Assembly (NCBI GenBank): GCA_014802535.1 | Contig: JAAVCC010000003.1 | Location: 440,939-474,354, forward strand | Length of the DNA stretch: 33,416 bases | Direction of reading: 5' to 3' | From: Bacteroides sp. | Lineage (GTDB): Bacteria; Bacteroidota; Bacteroidia; Bacteroidales; Muribaculaceae | In this document: in pieces, positions 16,690-24,468 of the stretch | How the letters are laid out: each line of letters starts with the position of its first letter | Numbering within the stretch: position 1 is the stretch's first letter | Translations under genes and position numbers: made by a program | The notes under the pieces: generated by a model | The model's database searches: none | Told to the model about the DNA's origin: nothing | Seen by the model: the letters and a program-made list of their open reading frames with translations, nothing else

Positions 16690-17937
16690 TTAGCGCAGAC
16701 GATTCTGCCAGAACCAAAGTTCGTTAAAGTTAATTCCGAGAGTGATATAGAGATAATTTTCTTTAACCAATGGATTGGGATAGGCTTGACGACGGCAATA
16801 TTCCAACCCGAGGTTCACAAGGCATTTTGAAGCCGGAGCCGGGAGACCGAAACCGAGTGTGATTCCTTGTTTTTTTACGTTATTCTCGCCAACTTTGATG
16901 TAGTCACGATCGTGATATACACCGAGACGGTAGCGTACGCGTTGAATCCAGTTGCCACGTGAATTTGGTATGTATTCAGCTCCGACCGCAACTTTCCATC
17001 GGTCGGCAAAACGATTGCCTTCAAACCCTTCGAGCGGAGTGAATTTCGCATCTTTCCACGGTTGATAGGTGTAGTCGGCTTCAACTGTCAGACGATTGTC
17101 TATATTGAAACTGAGACCGGCTCCGATAGTGTGGGGGAGTGTATAGTTTTTTTGAAGTTTCATCACCTGAGTTGTGTCGGGTGATGAAGCTTCAGTGTTG
17201 ATGTCATATTTTATGCCGTATGTTTTACCGCGAAGGTCTTTGCCCGGAGCGAAAGTCGCACCGAGTACAATACGTTTGTCACGGGCAATTTTGAGGTTGT
17301 ATTGCAAACCGAGCGAGATATAATAGTCTTTTACCTCGACTACTCGTTCAAAGATTGCCGATGAGCCATTGTCGGCTATCGTGTAGTTGTCGTTGCGGGT
17401 CGTGCCAAAAAGATAGCCGATGTTTGCACCGATTGAAAGCCCGGGAATGTATGGACGAATTGCAATACCTCCATAGAGAAGGTTGATTCCGCCTTCGCCT
17501 TGATATGAATATGCGCCGTTGGTTATTTCATCACCAAATGAATATCCGGTAACAGAATAGGGCACGAGACCGATTGACGCTCCCATGATTTTGCCGACCG
17601 GAAATTGCAAGGTTATATAATCGAGACCACCACCCCAGTTATGAGCGGTGTTTGAGCCGTCTTTGCCTGAGAAGTATGCAAGATCTACACCCATGTCAAA
17701 AAGGAATGTCAGCGAGTCGATAGCAGCGTATGATGCCGGGTTCATCGCATTTGTCTGACGCCCTGACTGCATTGCATAACCGACACCACCCATCGAACGT
17801 TGGGCTGATGTTGACTGATCGCGAAGATTTCCATAACCAAAACGAGAGTAGGGCGACAGAATATCCTGAGCTGAAAGTTGGAATGCCGAAATTGCTAAAA
17901 TGAGCGCTACGGCAGCAAAAAGTTTATTTTGTTTCAT
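16690..17937 (-). CDS. Outer membrane beta-barrel protein (FadL/OmpP1-like)
   Basis: A 415-aa protein with a signal peptide (1-23, ending LSAQ). Its N-terminus, SPYSRFGYGNLRDQSTSAQR followed by GGVGYAM and NPASYA, is typical of Bacteroidetes FadL/OmpP1-like channel proteins. Alternating aromatic beta-strands run to the C-terminus. It is expected in the outer membrane, perhaps as a hydrophobic-solute channel; the substrate is unknown. Its start overlaps the 3' end of coaX by 14 bp, and lptC follows 10 bp downstream. Confidence 0.8.
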   Translation of the reverse strand: MKQNKLFAAVALILAISAFQLSAQDILSPYSRFGYGNLRDQSTSAQRSMGGVGYAMQSGRQTNAMNPASYAAIDSLTFLFDMGVDLAYFSGKDGSNTAHNWGGGLDYITLQFPVGKIMGASIGLVPYSVTGYSFGDEITNGAYSYQGEGGINLLYGGIAIRPYIPGLSIGANIGYLFGTTRNDNYTIADNGSSAIFERVVEVKDYYISLGLQYNLKIARDKRIVLGATFAPGKDLRGKTYGIKYDINTEASSPDTTQVMKLQKNYTLPHTIGAGLSFNIDNRLTVEADYTYQPWKDAKFTPLEGFEGNRFADRWKVAVGAEYIPNSRGNWIQRVRYRLGVYHDRDYIKVGENNVKKQGITLGFGLPAPASKCLVNLGLEYCRRQAYPNPLVKENYLYITLGINFNELWFWQNRLR

Positions 17938-18655
17938 TATACATTAATATGCTGTTTAATCCGATAGAAACAAGGCACGGTTTTACGATTGCTTTAACGG
18001 GTATCAATTCTGCTATGTCATTGCCCCATCCGCCTGTGATAATCAGACGTGTTCCCTCGGGAAGTTTCGAGTAATAATACATTATTTCGGCTGCAATGCC
18101 GTTGACAGCGCCGGATCTCATTGCCGTTTCGGTCGAGGTGCCGAAAAGGGGTGTTTCACCCGAGCTCTCAATCATTGGCAGTCGTGCCGTGAAATTGTGA
18201 AGTGCTTTTAACCTCATGCCAACGCCCGGTGCGATATTACCTCCGATAAATTCTCCGTTTTCAGTCACTACATCATATGTAGCTGCTGTGCCTATATCCA
18301 CAACAAGCAGATTTTTGCCCGGGCAGAGGGCTACCGCTCCTGCGACTGCTGCGATACGGTCAACTCCCAGTGTGTCGGGCGTTGCATAACCAATTTTGAT
18401 TGGCATCGGTGTCTTGTTTGACAACCATATCACGTTATCGTCGCCAAAGGTTTCGATAAGTATTTGTCGGAGAGGATGATTTGGATCGGCGACCGAACAT
18501 CCTATGGCTTTTTTCGGTGCATATCTCTCAACAATCGCTTGCGCATCAGTATATGAAAATTCTTGGAAAGTATGGCGCCAAACGGCACGTTTACCCTCCC
18601 AGATTACAGCCTTGATAGCTGTGTTTCCACAATCTATAGTCAAGTTGTTATGCAT
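17924..18655 (-). CDS. coaX: Type III pantothenate kinase (CoaX)
   Basis: A 243-aa ATP-dependent kinase for the first step of coenzyme A synthesis. Type III motifs are present: the phosphate loop DCGNTAIK (8-15), DTLGVDRIAAVAGA, VVDIGTAATYDVV and GGNIAPGVGMRL. Length is normal. It is the first gene of the coaX-OMP-lptC-CNNM/CorC operon and overlaps the next gene by 14 bp. Confidence 0.93.
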   Translation of the reverse strand: MHNNLTIDCGNTAIKAVIWEGKRAVWRHTFQEFSYTDAQAIVERYAPKKAIGCSVADPNHPLRQILIETFGDDNVIWLSNKTPMPIKIGYATPDTLGVDRIAAVAGAVALCPGKNLLVVDIGTAATYDVVTENGEFIGGNIAPGVGMRLKALHNFTARLPMIESSGETPLFGTSTETAMRSGAVNGIAAEIMYYYSKLPEGTRLIITGGWGNDIAELIPVKAIVKPCLVSIGLNSILMYNETK

Positions 18656-18663
18656 TTCGGCGA

Positions 18664-18694
18664 CAAATTTACTAATTCCTATTAAAATAATAGG
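18664..18694 (-). promoter_or_regulatory. coaX promoter -7 box with overlapping palindrome
   Basis: Minus strand TAAATTTG (18664-18671) matches the -7 element only 8 bp before the coaX ATG, implying a very short leader. A perfect 7-bp-arm palindrome (CCTATTA-AAA-TAATAGG, 18678-18694) sits where the promoter spacer would be. No TTTG -33 was found. Confidence 0.45.
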
Positions 18695-18776
18695 GGCATG
18701 ACTCGTGCTAAATTCGTTTCTTGTGAAAATTTAACAATATTTCGGTATGAAATGACTGTTTTTGCTCATTTATGGA

Positions 18777-18808
18777 ATAAAAAAGCCCTCGCATCACGGC
18801 GAAGGCTT
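18777..18808 (-). terminator. Terminator after the tRNA-Asn pair
   Basis: On the minus strand, a 10-bp stem AAGCCTTCGC/GCGAGGGCTT (one G-U) with a 6-nt loop (18783-18808) is followed by a T run. It ends the tandem tRNA transcript. Confidence 0.85.
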
Positions 18809-18810
18809 AT

Positions 18811-18887
18811 TGGCGCTTCAGGATGGGCTTGAACCAACGACCCCCTGATTAACAGTCAGGTGCTCTAACCAACTGAGCTACTGAAGC
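18811..18887 (-). tRNA. tRNA-Asn (GTT), downstream copy, CCA encoded
   Basis: Acceptor stem GCTTCAG/CTGAAGC, anticodon arm CCTGA-CTGTTAA-TCAGG with anticodon GTT, discriminator G as expected for Asn. The three bases after the discriminator read CCA, so the 3' end is genomically encoded. The body is identical to the copy at 18925. Confidence 0.93.
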
Positions 18888-18924
18888 AGATTGATAGAAA
18901 TGTGAATGTAAGGTTTTTGTTGAG

Positions 18925-18998
18925 CGCTTCAGGATGGGCTTGAACCAACGACCCCCTGATTAACAGTCAGGTGCTCTAACCAACTGAGCTACTGAAGC
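18925..18998 (-). tRNA. tRNA-Asn (GTT), upstream copy, no CCA
   Basis: The 74-nt body is the same as the downstream copy, anticodon GTT and discriminator G. The bases after it read CTC, so CCA must be added. A 37-bp spacer separates the two copies, which are probably one transcript from the promoter at 19032-19063. Confidence 0.93.
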
Positions 18999-19031
18999 AG
19001 GTTTTGCACGACCCTCCGGTCAAATGCGATG

Positions 19032-19063
19032 CAAAATTAGATATTAATTTTTATCTGTGCAAA
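19032..19063 (-). promoter_or_regulatory. Promoter of the tRNA-Asn pair
   Basis: Minus strand: TTTG (19060-19063), 20 bp, TAATTTTG (19032-19039). Both boxes match the Bacteroidetes consensus; it lies 33 bp upstream of the first tRNA. Confidence 0.8.
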
Positions 19064-19102
19064 TTTTTTTTGAATTTTCTTTATGACTACCGTCTAATTC
19101 GA

Positions 19103-19459
19103 CTAAAGAAAGGCTGCAACATTGCGGATTTTTTCAAGACGAGCCATAAACGATTTGTCAGATTTCGCTATCTGTTTGTTATACTCTGATTGTAATTTCA
19201 ACCAAAGGTCGGCTTCAATACCGAGTGCGGCTTCAAGAAGAAGTGCATATTCGGTCGTGACCGCACGTTTTCCGTTCAGAACTTCATTTAACACCGATGC
19301 CGGAATTCCAATTTCAGCAGCGAGTTGCTTTTGAGAAATACCACGATACTCTATTTCATCCTTAATCATCTCTCCGGGATGAATTGCATTACTGGAATAA
19401 GTGTTATTTGCAATCATATTGGGTGAAATTCCTTCTATATTTACTTTCATATATTTCAT
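19103..19459 (-). CDS. higA: HigA-family antitoxin (HTH XRE)
   Basis: A 118-aa protein with an XRE-type helix-turn-helix at about residues 27-85 (HPGEMIKDEIEYRGISQKQL, then GIPASVLNEVLNGKR), the layout of HigA antitoxins. It should neutralise the adjacent toxin and repress their shared promoter. Its start overlaps the toxin stop by 4 bp, so translation is coupled. Toxin-before-antitoxin order is the usual HigBA order. Confidence 0.88.
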   Translation of the reverse strand: MKYMKVNIEGISPNMIANNTYSSNAIHPGEMIKDEIEYRGISQKQLAAEIGIPASVLNEVLNGKRAVTTEYALLLEAALGIEADLWLKLQSEYNKQIAKSDKSFMARLEKIRNVAAFL

Positions 19460-19773
19460 TTATAATGGTTTGACAATTCAACAACATTACAGATAGTCAG
19501 CACCGGTTCTTGTTCATTTTCTAAAATCGTAAATTCGACACGATACTTATCATTTACTCGTATAGAATTTCGACCGGCTTTATCTCCTGAAAGAGCTTCA
19601 AAATTCAAAGATTTGATTGTCCATAAAGATTCAATACTTGACGCCATTTTTAAAAAGTTTATTGCCTTTTGATATCGGCGAATAATATCAGGTTGGAAGC
19701 GATGTTTTTTATCAATGCTTTTACCTTCTTCGTATAGAACAAATAAGTATTCGTGTTCAAATGTGACTATCAT
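19456..19773 (-). CDS. higB: HigB/RelE-family toxin
   Basis: A 105-aa protein of the RelE/ParE superfamily (HigB type), ribosome-dependent mRNA endonucleases in known members. Visible landmarks: a helical N-terminal half (FQPDIIRRYQKAINFLKMA) and the core LNFEALSGDKAGRNSIRVND followed by YRVEFTI. The Arg and Lys pattern is typical of this fold. It is the first gene of the pair, with a good promoter immediately upstream. Confidence 0.85.
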   Translation of the reverse strand: MIVTFEHEYLFVLYEEGKSIDKKHRFQPDIIRRYQKAINFLKMASSIESLWTIKSLNFEALSGDKAGRNSIRVNDKYRVEFTILENEQEPVLTICNVVELSNHYK

Positions 19774-19795
19774 TGTTGTCGTATTTAAAACATTG

Positions 19796-19827
19796 CAAAG
19801 TTAGTGAAAGTTTTGCAAATTCGCAAA
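19796..19827 (-). promoter_or_regulatory. higBA promoter and candidate HigA operator
   Basis: Minus strand: TTTG (19824-19827), 20 bp, TAACTTTG (19796-19803). The inverted repeat TTTGC-N6-GCAAA (19812-19827) covers the -33 box, a likely place for HigA autorepression. Confidence 0.7.
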
Positions 19828-19840
19828 TTTGATAATTTAT

Positions 19841-20224
19841 TTATTCTTTCCCTTCCCCTTCACCAATCTGTTTTTGCGTAGCCTTTGGGAACCATTGTTT
19901 TAGACGATTGAAGGCTTTGGCGCGTATTTCGGGCGTGATATTTGATTTGACGGCTGAGATTGCTGCGAAAAGAGCTGCCGAGTCGTCGGTGAATCCGGCT
20001 ATTGGTATGGCATCAGGAATCGCATCAAGAGGCAGAATGAAGTAGCCCAACGCACCATAGATAATAGCCTTGTCGCGCAGGGGAGTGGCAGGGTCGATAG
20101 CTGTGTAATAGAGGGTTAACGCTGCATTGATAACCGTCAAGCCCGCTTTGCTCGCAAAATTGCTGATTTTGGCAATGAGAGCGTCGGGCGAAAAATAAGA
20201 TGTGTATTTGCTGTAATCGATCAA
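19841..20224 (-). CDS. DUF1232 (YkvA-like) membrane protein
   Basis: A 127-aa protein with the DUF1232 core at about residues 50-85: LRDKAIIYGALGYFILPLDA, then IPDAIPIAGFTDD. The family is widespread and small, usually with one or two membrane helices, and has no established function. The start overlaps the stop of the upstream secreted protein by 4 bp (ATGA), so the two are translationally coupled. Confidence 0.8.
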   Translation of the reverse strand: MIDYSKYTSYFSPDALIAKISNFASKAGLTVINAALTLYYTAIDPATPLRDKAIIYGALGYFILPLDAIPDAIPIAGFTDDSAALFAAISAVKSNITPEIRAKAFNRLKQWFPKATQKQIGEGEGKE

Positions 20225-20733
20225 CGGGCAATCAATTGTTGAGCATCGGGATACTCAAGTTGAACCATCGGTGTAAGAGTCAATCCGGCAGGAATGGCAG
20301 TCTCATCGTAAGCTTGTGCCGGATAAACTCCACCCTTAACAACGTTGTCGGCACCATTGACAAAATAGATTGTTTTTGCGCCGAGCTTACTCAAATTGAC
20401 AAGGTCGCTTATTTGAGGCTGATTAATAGTATAGACGGTCGAACCTTTAACCTCGTTTTCGCCCGCTTTTTTTATTGCGTTTGCAACAGCCGAAGATTGG
20501 GCAGTGCTTTCACCGGTTGTAACCGATTTAGAGTTTGAAATTATGACGGCACCGTCGGCTTTCCCACCTTTCGAAACACTGTTTTTAGCAGCGGTTGTAG
20601 CCATATCGATATACACCATATTGTCAGGCATAATCATTCCAACCTTAGTAATAGGTAACACGGCATCAGCATGAAACTGAGTTGCAAAAACAGCTACAAT
20701 GGCAATCGCCCACGCATATATTGACTTTTTCAT
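20221..20733 (-). CDS. Secreted deaminase-fold protein lacking active-site residues
   Basis: A 170-aa protein with a signal peptide (about 1-24). The mature part follows the pattern of guanine/cytidine deaminases: a helix, GG..DGAVII (56-65), an SAVANAI helix (81-87), GSTVYTINQP (97-106) and LGAKTIYFVNG (117-127). A YDE segment and LTLTPMVQL close it. The zinc ligands and catalytic Glu are all replaced: HAE is S81-A-V83, and PCxxC has Gln107 and Asp110. If the fold is right, it is a non-catalytic exported member. This is inferred by eye; no search was run. It is coupled to the DUF1232 gene downstream. Confidence 0.65.
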   Translation of the reverse strand: MKKSIYAWAIAIVAVFATQFHADAVLPITKVGMIMPDNMVYIDMATTAAKNSVSKGGKADGAVIISNSKSVTTGESTAQSSAVANAIKKAGENEVKGSTVYTINQPQISDLVNLSKLGAKTIYFVNGADNVVKGGVYPAQAYDETAIPAGLTLTPMVQLEYPDAQQLIAR

Positions 20734-20774
20734 AATCTTCTTAGTTTCAGATTAAACATACATGATTAACAATG

Positions 20775-20807
20775 CAAATTTACTCAAAATTTTAAATTTT
20801 GCACAAA
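20775..20807 (-). promoter_or_regulatory. Promoter of the deaminase-like/DUF1232 operon
   Basis: Minus strand: TTTG (20804-20807), 21 bp, TAAATTTG (20775-20782), both full matches. The leader would be about 35 nt. Confidence 0.7.
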
Positions 20808-20863
20808 ATAATCTCTATATATTAGAACAAGTTAACCCCTCAATGGTTTAATCAGGTCATAAA

Positions 20864-20897
20864 CAAAAAATGGCCTACGTTCCCACGCAAGCCATTT
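20864..20897 (-). terminator. Terminator of the starch-utilisation operon
   Basis: On the minus strand, AAATGGC (20891-20897) and GCCATTT (20868-20874) pair around an inner GCGT/ACGT stem. A run of T follows. It lies about 110 bp downstream of the GH97 stop. Confidence 0.75.
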
Positions 20898-21004
20898 GAG
20901 AAAACCATTTATTATTTTAAGAGATTAATTACTAAAACAATCTTTTTTATCTTGAAATTAAGTTACCTTTGGAATGTTACTTTGAATTTTTGACAATTCT
21001 TTTT

Positions 21005-23110
21005 TTACTTCGTATTTTTGACAATACGGATGGCTGCGCCACCTCCCGGTGCCAACGGCTGTTTGAGTTTTGTGCCGGGCTTAACCTTGATGGTGCGGAT
21101 GCGGTAGGCCTGTGGATTGTCTTTCCAATGAGCGTCGGGCGCATCTTCATAGATTGTTGCAGTATAGGTGCCGTCTTTGGGCAAGAAGCTGAAATCAATC
21201 GTTGCAGTGCGAGCGTTTTCGTCGGTGATTGCTCCAACATACCAGTCATCAGAGTTCTTGTCGAGACGAGCCACGGTTATATATTGGTTAGGTTCGGCTT
21301 CAAGATATTTTGAGTCAGCCCAATCTACCGGAACGTCCTTGATAAACTGGAACGCATCGGGGAAACGGTCATAATTTTCGGGAAGGTCACACGCCATCTG
21401 GATTGGTGACGGCATTGTCAGATAGAGCGCAAGCTGACGAGCAAGTGTTGTTCCAGCCTGTGAATCTTTACCTTCGTTATAATAGCTCATTTTTGTCTCA
21501 AAGAGTCCGGGGGTATAGTCCATCGGACCTCCTTTAAGACGGGTAAAGGGCAACATACATGTATGAGACGGGGGATTACCGCCCATTGATTCAAATTCGC
21601 CACCACGAGCCGACTCCTGAGCGAGCCAGTTGGGATAGGTACGACAGAGTCCGGTTGGACGCGGAGCCTCATGGCTGTCAATCATAATCTGATAGTCGGC
21701 AGCTTTTTCAATCACATGGCGAGCATGATCGACCATCCACTGCGAAGTGTGATGCTCCGAGCGAGGGATAATCGCACCGACATAACCGGTTTTTACAGCG
21801 TCATAATTGTTATTTTTCATGAAACGGAACGCGCTGTCGAGCTGAAGTTCATAGTCAGCCGCATTTGCAGCGGTTTCGTGGTGCATGATCAGTTTGACAC
21901 CTTTCTCTTTTGCATAGTCGCGAAGGGCGGGAAGGTCAAAATCGGGATAGGGTTTGTCAAAACGGAACTGACGGTTTTTGCGATAGCCGCCCCAGTCTTC
22001 CCAACCTTCATTCCAACCCTCTACAAGAACGCCGTCGATGCCATGTTTTGCTGCGAAGTCAATATATTTTTTGACGTTTTCGGTGTTGGCAGGGTGTCGA
22101 CCGTTCGGAGTCAGTTTGGTATAGTCGGTAATGCCGGGTTTGGCAAGCCCGTCATCTGAGTAAGCCCAGGTTTTTTGATAGCCGGTAAACATTTCCCACC
22201 ATACGCCGACAAACTTCATCGGTTTGATCCATGAAGTGTCTTCAATCTTGCACGGCTCGTTAAGGTTGAGGACCAATTGAGAGGCAAGAATATCGCGGGC
22301 ATCGTCGCTGACGATAAGGGTGCGCCACGGAGTATTGAACGGCATCTGAAGGTATGCGCTCACGCCGAGTCGGTCGGGAACGAGGTGCGATTTCATCGAG
22401 TAGTTCTCTGTATCAACATCGAGAAGCATTGCCGGGTATCCGTCAAGAGCAGCCTCATGAACGTTGATATACAAACCGTCGTCGGTCTTTAGCAACATCG
22501 GTGTCTGGATGGTTGTTCCGTTAACACGCTGTGCTTCGCTGTGACGTGCATAGTTTGAAAGAGCCTCGGGCAACTTTGAGAATGTGGTTTCTGACCATAG
22601 ATATTCGTCGGTGTCATAATCGCCGGGAATGCAATAAAGCTTGTGGTCGCCGTTGAAATTGAATTCGGTAACTTCATCTTTCAAGGTCAAATGATTGGGA
22701 CCTTTCTGCACAGGCAGTTCATATCTGAAACCAAGACCATCGTTAAACAATCTGAAACGGATGGTAAATTCGCGCTGATGATCTTTGTCAATCAGGTTCA
22801 CAGCCATTTCATTGAAGTTGTCGCGGATTGTTGAATATTCACCCCATACAGGTTCCCATGTACGGTCAACCGACATCGTGTCGGTGCTTGCAATGCGAAA
22901 TCCGTTGGTCAAGTCGAGCTGCTCTGATTTCAGTCCGAGTGCACTTGCCGTTACAACAGGCTTGTTTTTATAGTCAAGCGTGTAGTAGGGCGCTCCCTGT
23001 GGAGTCAGTTCTACATGTAGAACCAGGTTGCCGTCGGGTGAGGTAATGCTGACAGCTGCCATATTCAGGGCAACCGCAATCATCAAAAGTATTGCTGATA
23101 TTTTTTTCAT
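21005..23110 (-). CDS. susB: GH97 alpha-glucosidase (SusB-like)
   Basis: A 701-aa glycoside hydrolase family 97 enzyme with a signal peptide (about 1-18), probably periplasmic. It would release glucose from imported malto-oligosaccharides. N-terminal beta-sandwich, central TIM barrel (from about 295, VGVWWEMFTGYQKTW) and C-terminal beta domain are all present. Key residues: His410-His411-Glu412 (MHHET), Glu481 (DSHEAPRPTG), Glu499 and Glu505 (LAQESARGGEFESM). These have the same spacing as Glu439, Glu508, Glu526 and Glu532 of B. thetaiotaomicron SusB, with a constant offset of 27. That assigns it to the inverting, calcium-dependent branch and not the retaining one. It is the last gene of the operon, 19 bp after the amylase. 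Confidence 0.93.
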   Translation of the reverse strand: MKKISAILLMIAVALNMAAVSITSPDGNLVLHVELTPQGAPYYTLDYKNKPVVTASALGLKSEQLDLTNGFRIASTDTMSVDRTWEPVWGEYSTIRDNFNEMAVNLIDKDHQREFTIRFRLFNDGLGFRYELPVQKGPNHLTLKDEVTEFNFNGDHKLYCIPGDYDTDEYLWSETTFSKLPEALSNYARHSEAQRVNGTTIQTPMLLKTDDGLYINVHEAALDGYPAMLLDVDTENYSMKSHLVPDRLGVSAYLQMPFNTPWRTLIVSDDARDILASQLVLNLNEPCKIEDTSWIKPMKFVGVWWEMFTGYQKTWAYSDDGLAKPGITDYTKLTPNGRHPANTENVKKYIDFAAKHGIDGVLVEGWNEGWEDWGGYRKNRQFRFDKPYPDFDLPALRDYAKEKGVKLIMHHETAANAADYELQLDSAFRFMKNNNYDAVKTGYVGAIIPRSEHHTSQWMVDHARHVIEKAADYQIMIDSHEAPRPTGLCRTYPNWLAQESARGGEFESMGGNPPSHTCMLPFTRLKGGPMDYTPGLFETKMSYYNEGKDSQAGTTLARQLALYLTMPSPIQMACDLPENYDRFPDAFQFIKDVPVDWADSKYLEAEPNQYITVARLDKNSDDWYVGAITDENARTATIDFSFLPKDGTYTATIYEDAPDAHWKDNPQAYRIRTIKVKPGTKLKQPLAPGGGAAIRIVKNTK

Positions 23111-23129
23111 TGAAAAAATATATGTGATA

Positions 23130-24467
23130 TTAGTTCATAAGGATTGTGTAGCCATACGGCGCGAGGTCAATCATCAGGGGAACATTGCTTGAGGCTCCGG
23201 TAATCAAATTTTTCATTGATGTTCCGGTCAATGCGATGGGTGATTTGAACGATTGAGCTTCGCCCGAGGTGTTTACTGCCACAAAAAGAGTATGACCCGT
23301 TATGCTTCGTGTAAAGATAGCGACATCTTTGGTTGAGTAATCGGCCAAAGAACCGCTGCGCACTTTTGACGATTCGATAAAAGCGTTGTTAATCGCTTTA
23401 TATTCGTCTGACAAGGCGGTTGAGAAGTCCAATGGTCGGTAGTCAAAAAACGACAGTTTACCGGTCAATCCTTCGACATCCATTGATGAATAGATCATCG
23501 GAGTCCCTTTGCCGTTGAGCATTGAGACAAGAACATATGCTCCGCGAACCCCCTCGGGAGTTCCGAACATGGTTGCAACATTGTTTTCTGATGCCGTGTC
23601 ATGGTTAAACACAAAGCGTAACATCGATTTTCCTTCGGGTACTTTGTCAAAAGCCTCGGTAGCCTCTTTGATGATGTTTGACGCATGAGTGCCGTTGAAA
23701 GCTTTTGATATTGTCGATGCACAGTCCCAGTCATAAATCATGTCAAAGCCGTCGGCAAAATATGTCGGATTGCCCGACTCTGCAAGCATGATGAAATCAG
23801 GATTTTTGGCTCTCAATTCTTTGATGACACTGCTCCAGAACTCGTGAGGAACGCCGTCGGCATAGTCACATCTGTAACCGTCAATCGAGAATTGGTCAAC
23901 CCAGAACTTCATTGCCTCTTTCATTGCTGCCTGAACTTCGGGATTGTTAACTTTGAGCTGGGCAACGTCGAGCCATCCGAGAGTCGGTGACATAATCTCG
24001 CCATTGGCATCTTTCTGATACCAGTCGGGATGTTCAGTTATCCACGGACAATCCCATGCCGTATGGTTGGCGATCCAGTCCAACATCACTTTCATTCCCT
24101 TGGCATGAGCGGTATTGACGAGTTGTTTAAAGTCGTCCATAGTTCCATAGCGCGGATTGAGTGCTTTGAAATTACGGATGCAATAAGGCGACCCGCCGGC
24201 TTTGAATTCGCCGGGCTCGTAGATTGGCATAATCCAGAGTATATCGCACCCCATTTCAGAGATGCGGGGGAGTTGTGCCGTAATTCCGTTCAGGCAGTCG
24301 TTTTCACCGAAAAATCGGGGATTCGCCTGATAAATTACGTCAGTCGATGATGCTTCAATATTGTCCGGTTTGTCGGGATTTTCCGGTAAATCGGGCTCAT
24401 TTGAAGAGCAAGCGGTGGTAGCGAGTACTACCACCGTTGCAAAAATAGATTTTAATATTTTGTTCAT
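23130..24467 (-). CDS. GH13 alpha-amylase, surface lipoprotein (SusG-like role)
   Basis: A 445-aa lipoprotein (lipobox LATTAC, Cys20) with a GH13 catalytic domain. It has DWIANH (130-135), nucleophile Asp201 (GYRCDYADG), acid/base Glu230 (MLAESG) and transition-state Asp290 (FNHDT). It should cut starch into malto-oligosaccharides at the cell surface. It is much shorter than B. thetaiotaomicron SusG and has no inserted starch-binding module, so binding is probably left to the SusE/F-like protein. It begins 1 bp after that gene's stop. Confidence 0.9.
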   Translation of the reverse strand: MNKILKSIFATVVVLATTACSSNEPDLPENPDKPDNIEASSTDVIYQANPRFFGENDCLNGITAQLPRISEMGCDILWIMPIYEPGEFKAGGSPYCIRNFKALNPRYGTMDDFKQLVNTAHAKGMKVMLDWIANHTAWDCPWITEHPDWYQKDANGEIMSPTLGWLDVAQLKVNNPEVQAAMKEAMKFWVDQFSIDGYRCDYADGVPHEFWSSVIKELRAKNPDFIMLAESGNPTYFADGFDMIYDWDCASTISKAFNGTHASNIIKEATEAFDKVPEGKSMLRFVFNHDTASENNVATMFGTPEGVRGAYVLVSMLNGKGTPMIYSSMDVEGLTGKLSFFDYRPLDFSTALSDEYKAINNAFIESSKVRSGSLADYSTKDVAIFTRSITGHTLFVAVNTSGEAQSFKSPIALTGTSMKNLITGASSNVPLMIDLAPYGYTILMN

Positions 24468-24468
24468 G

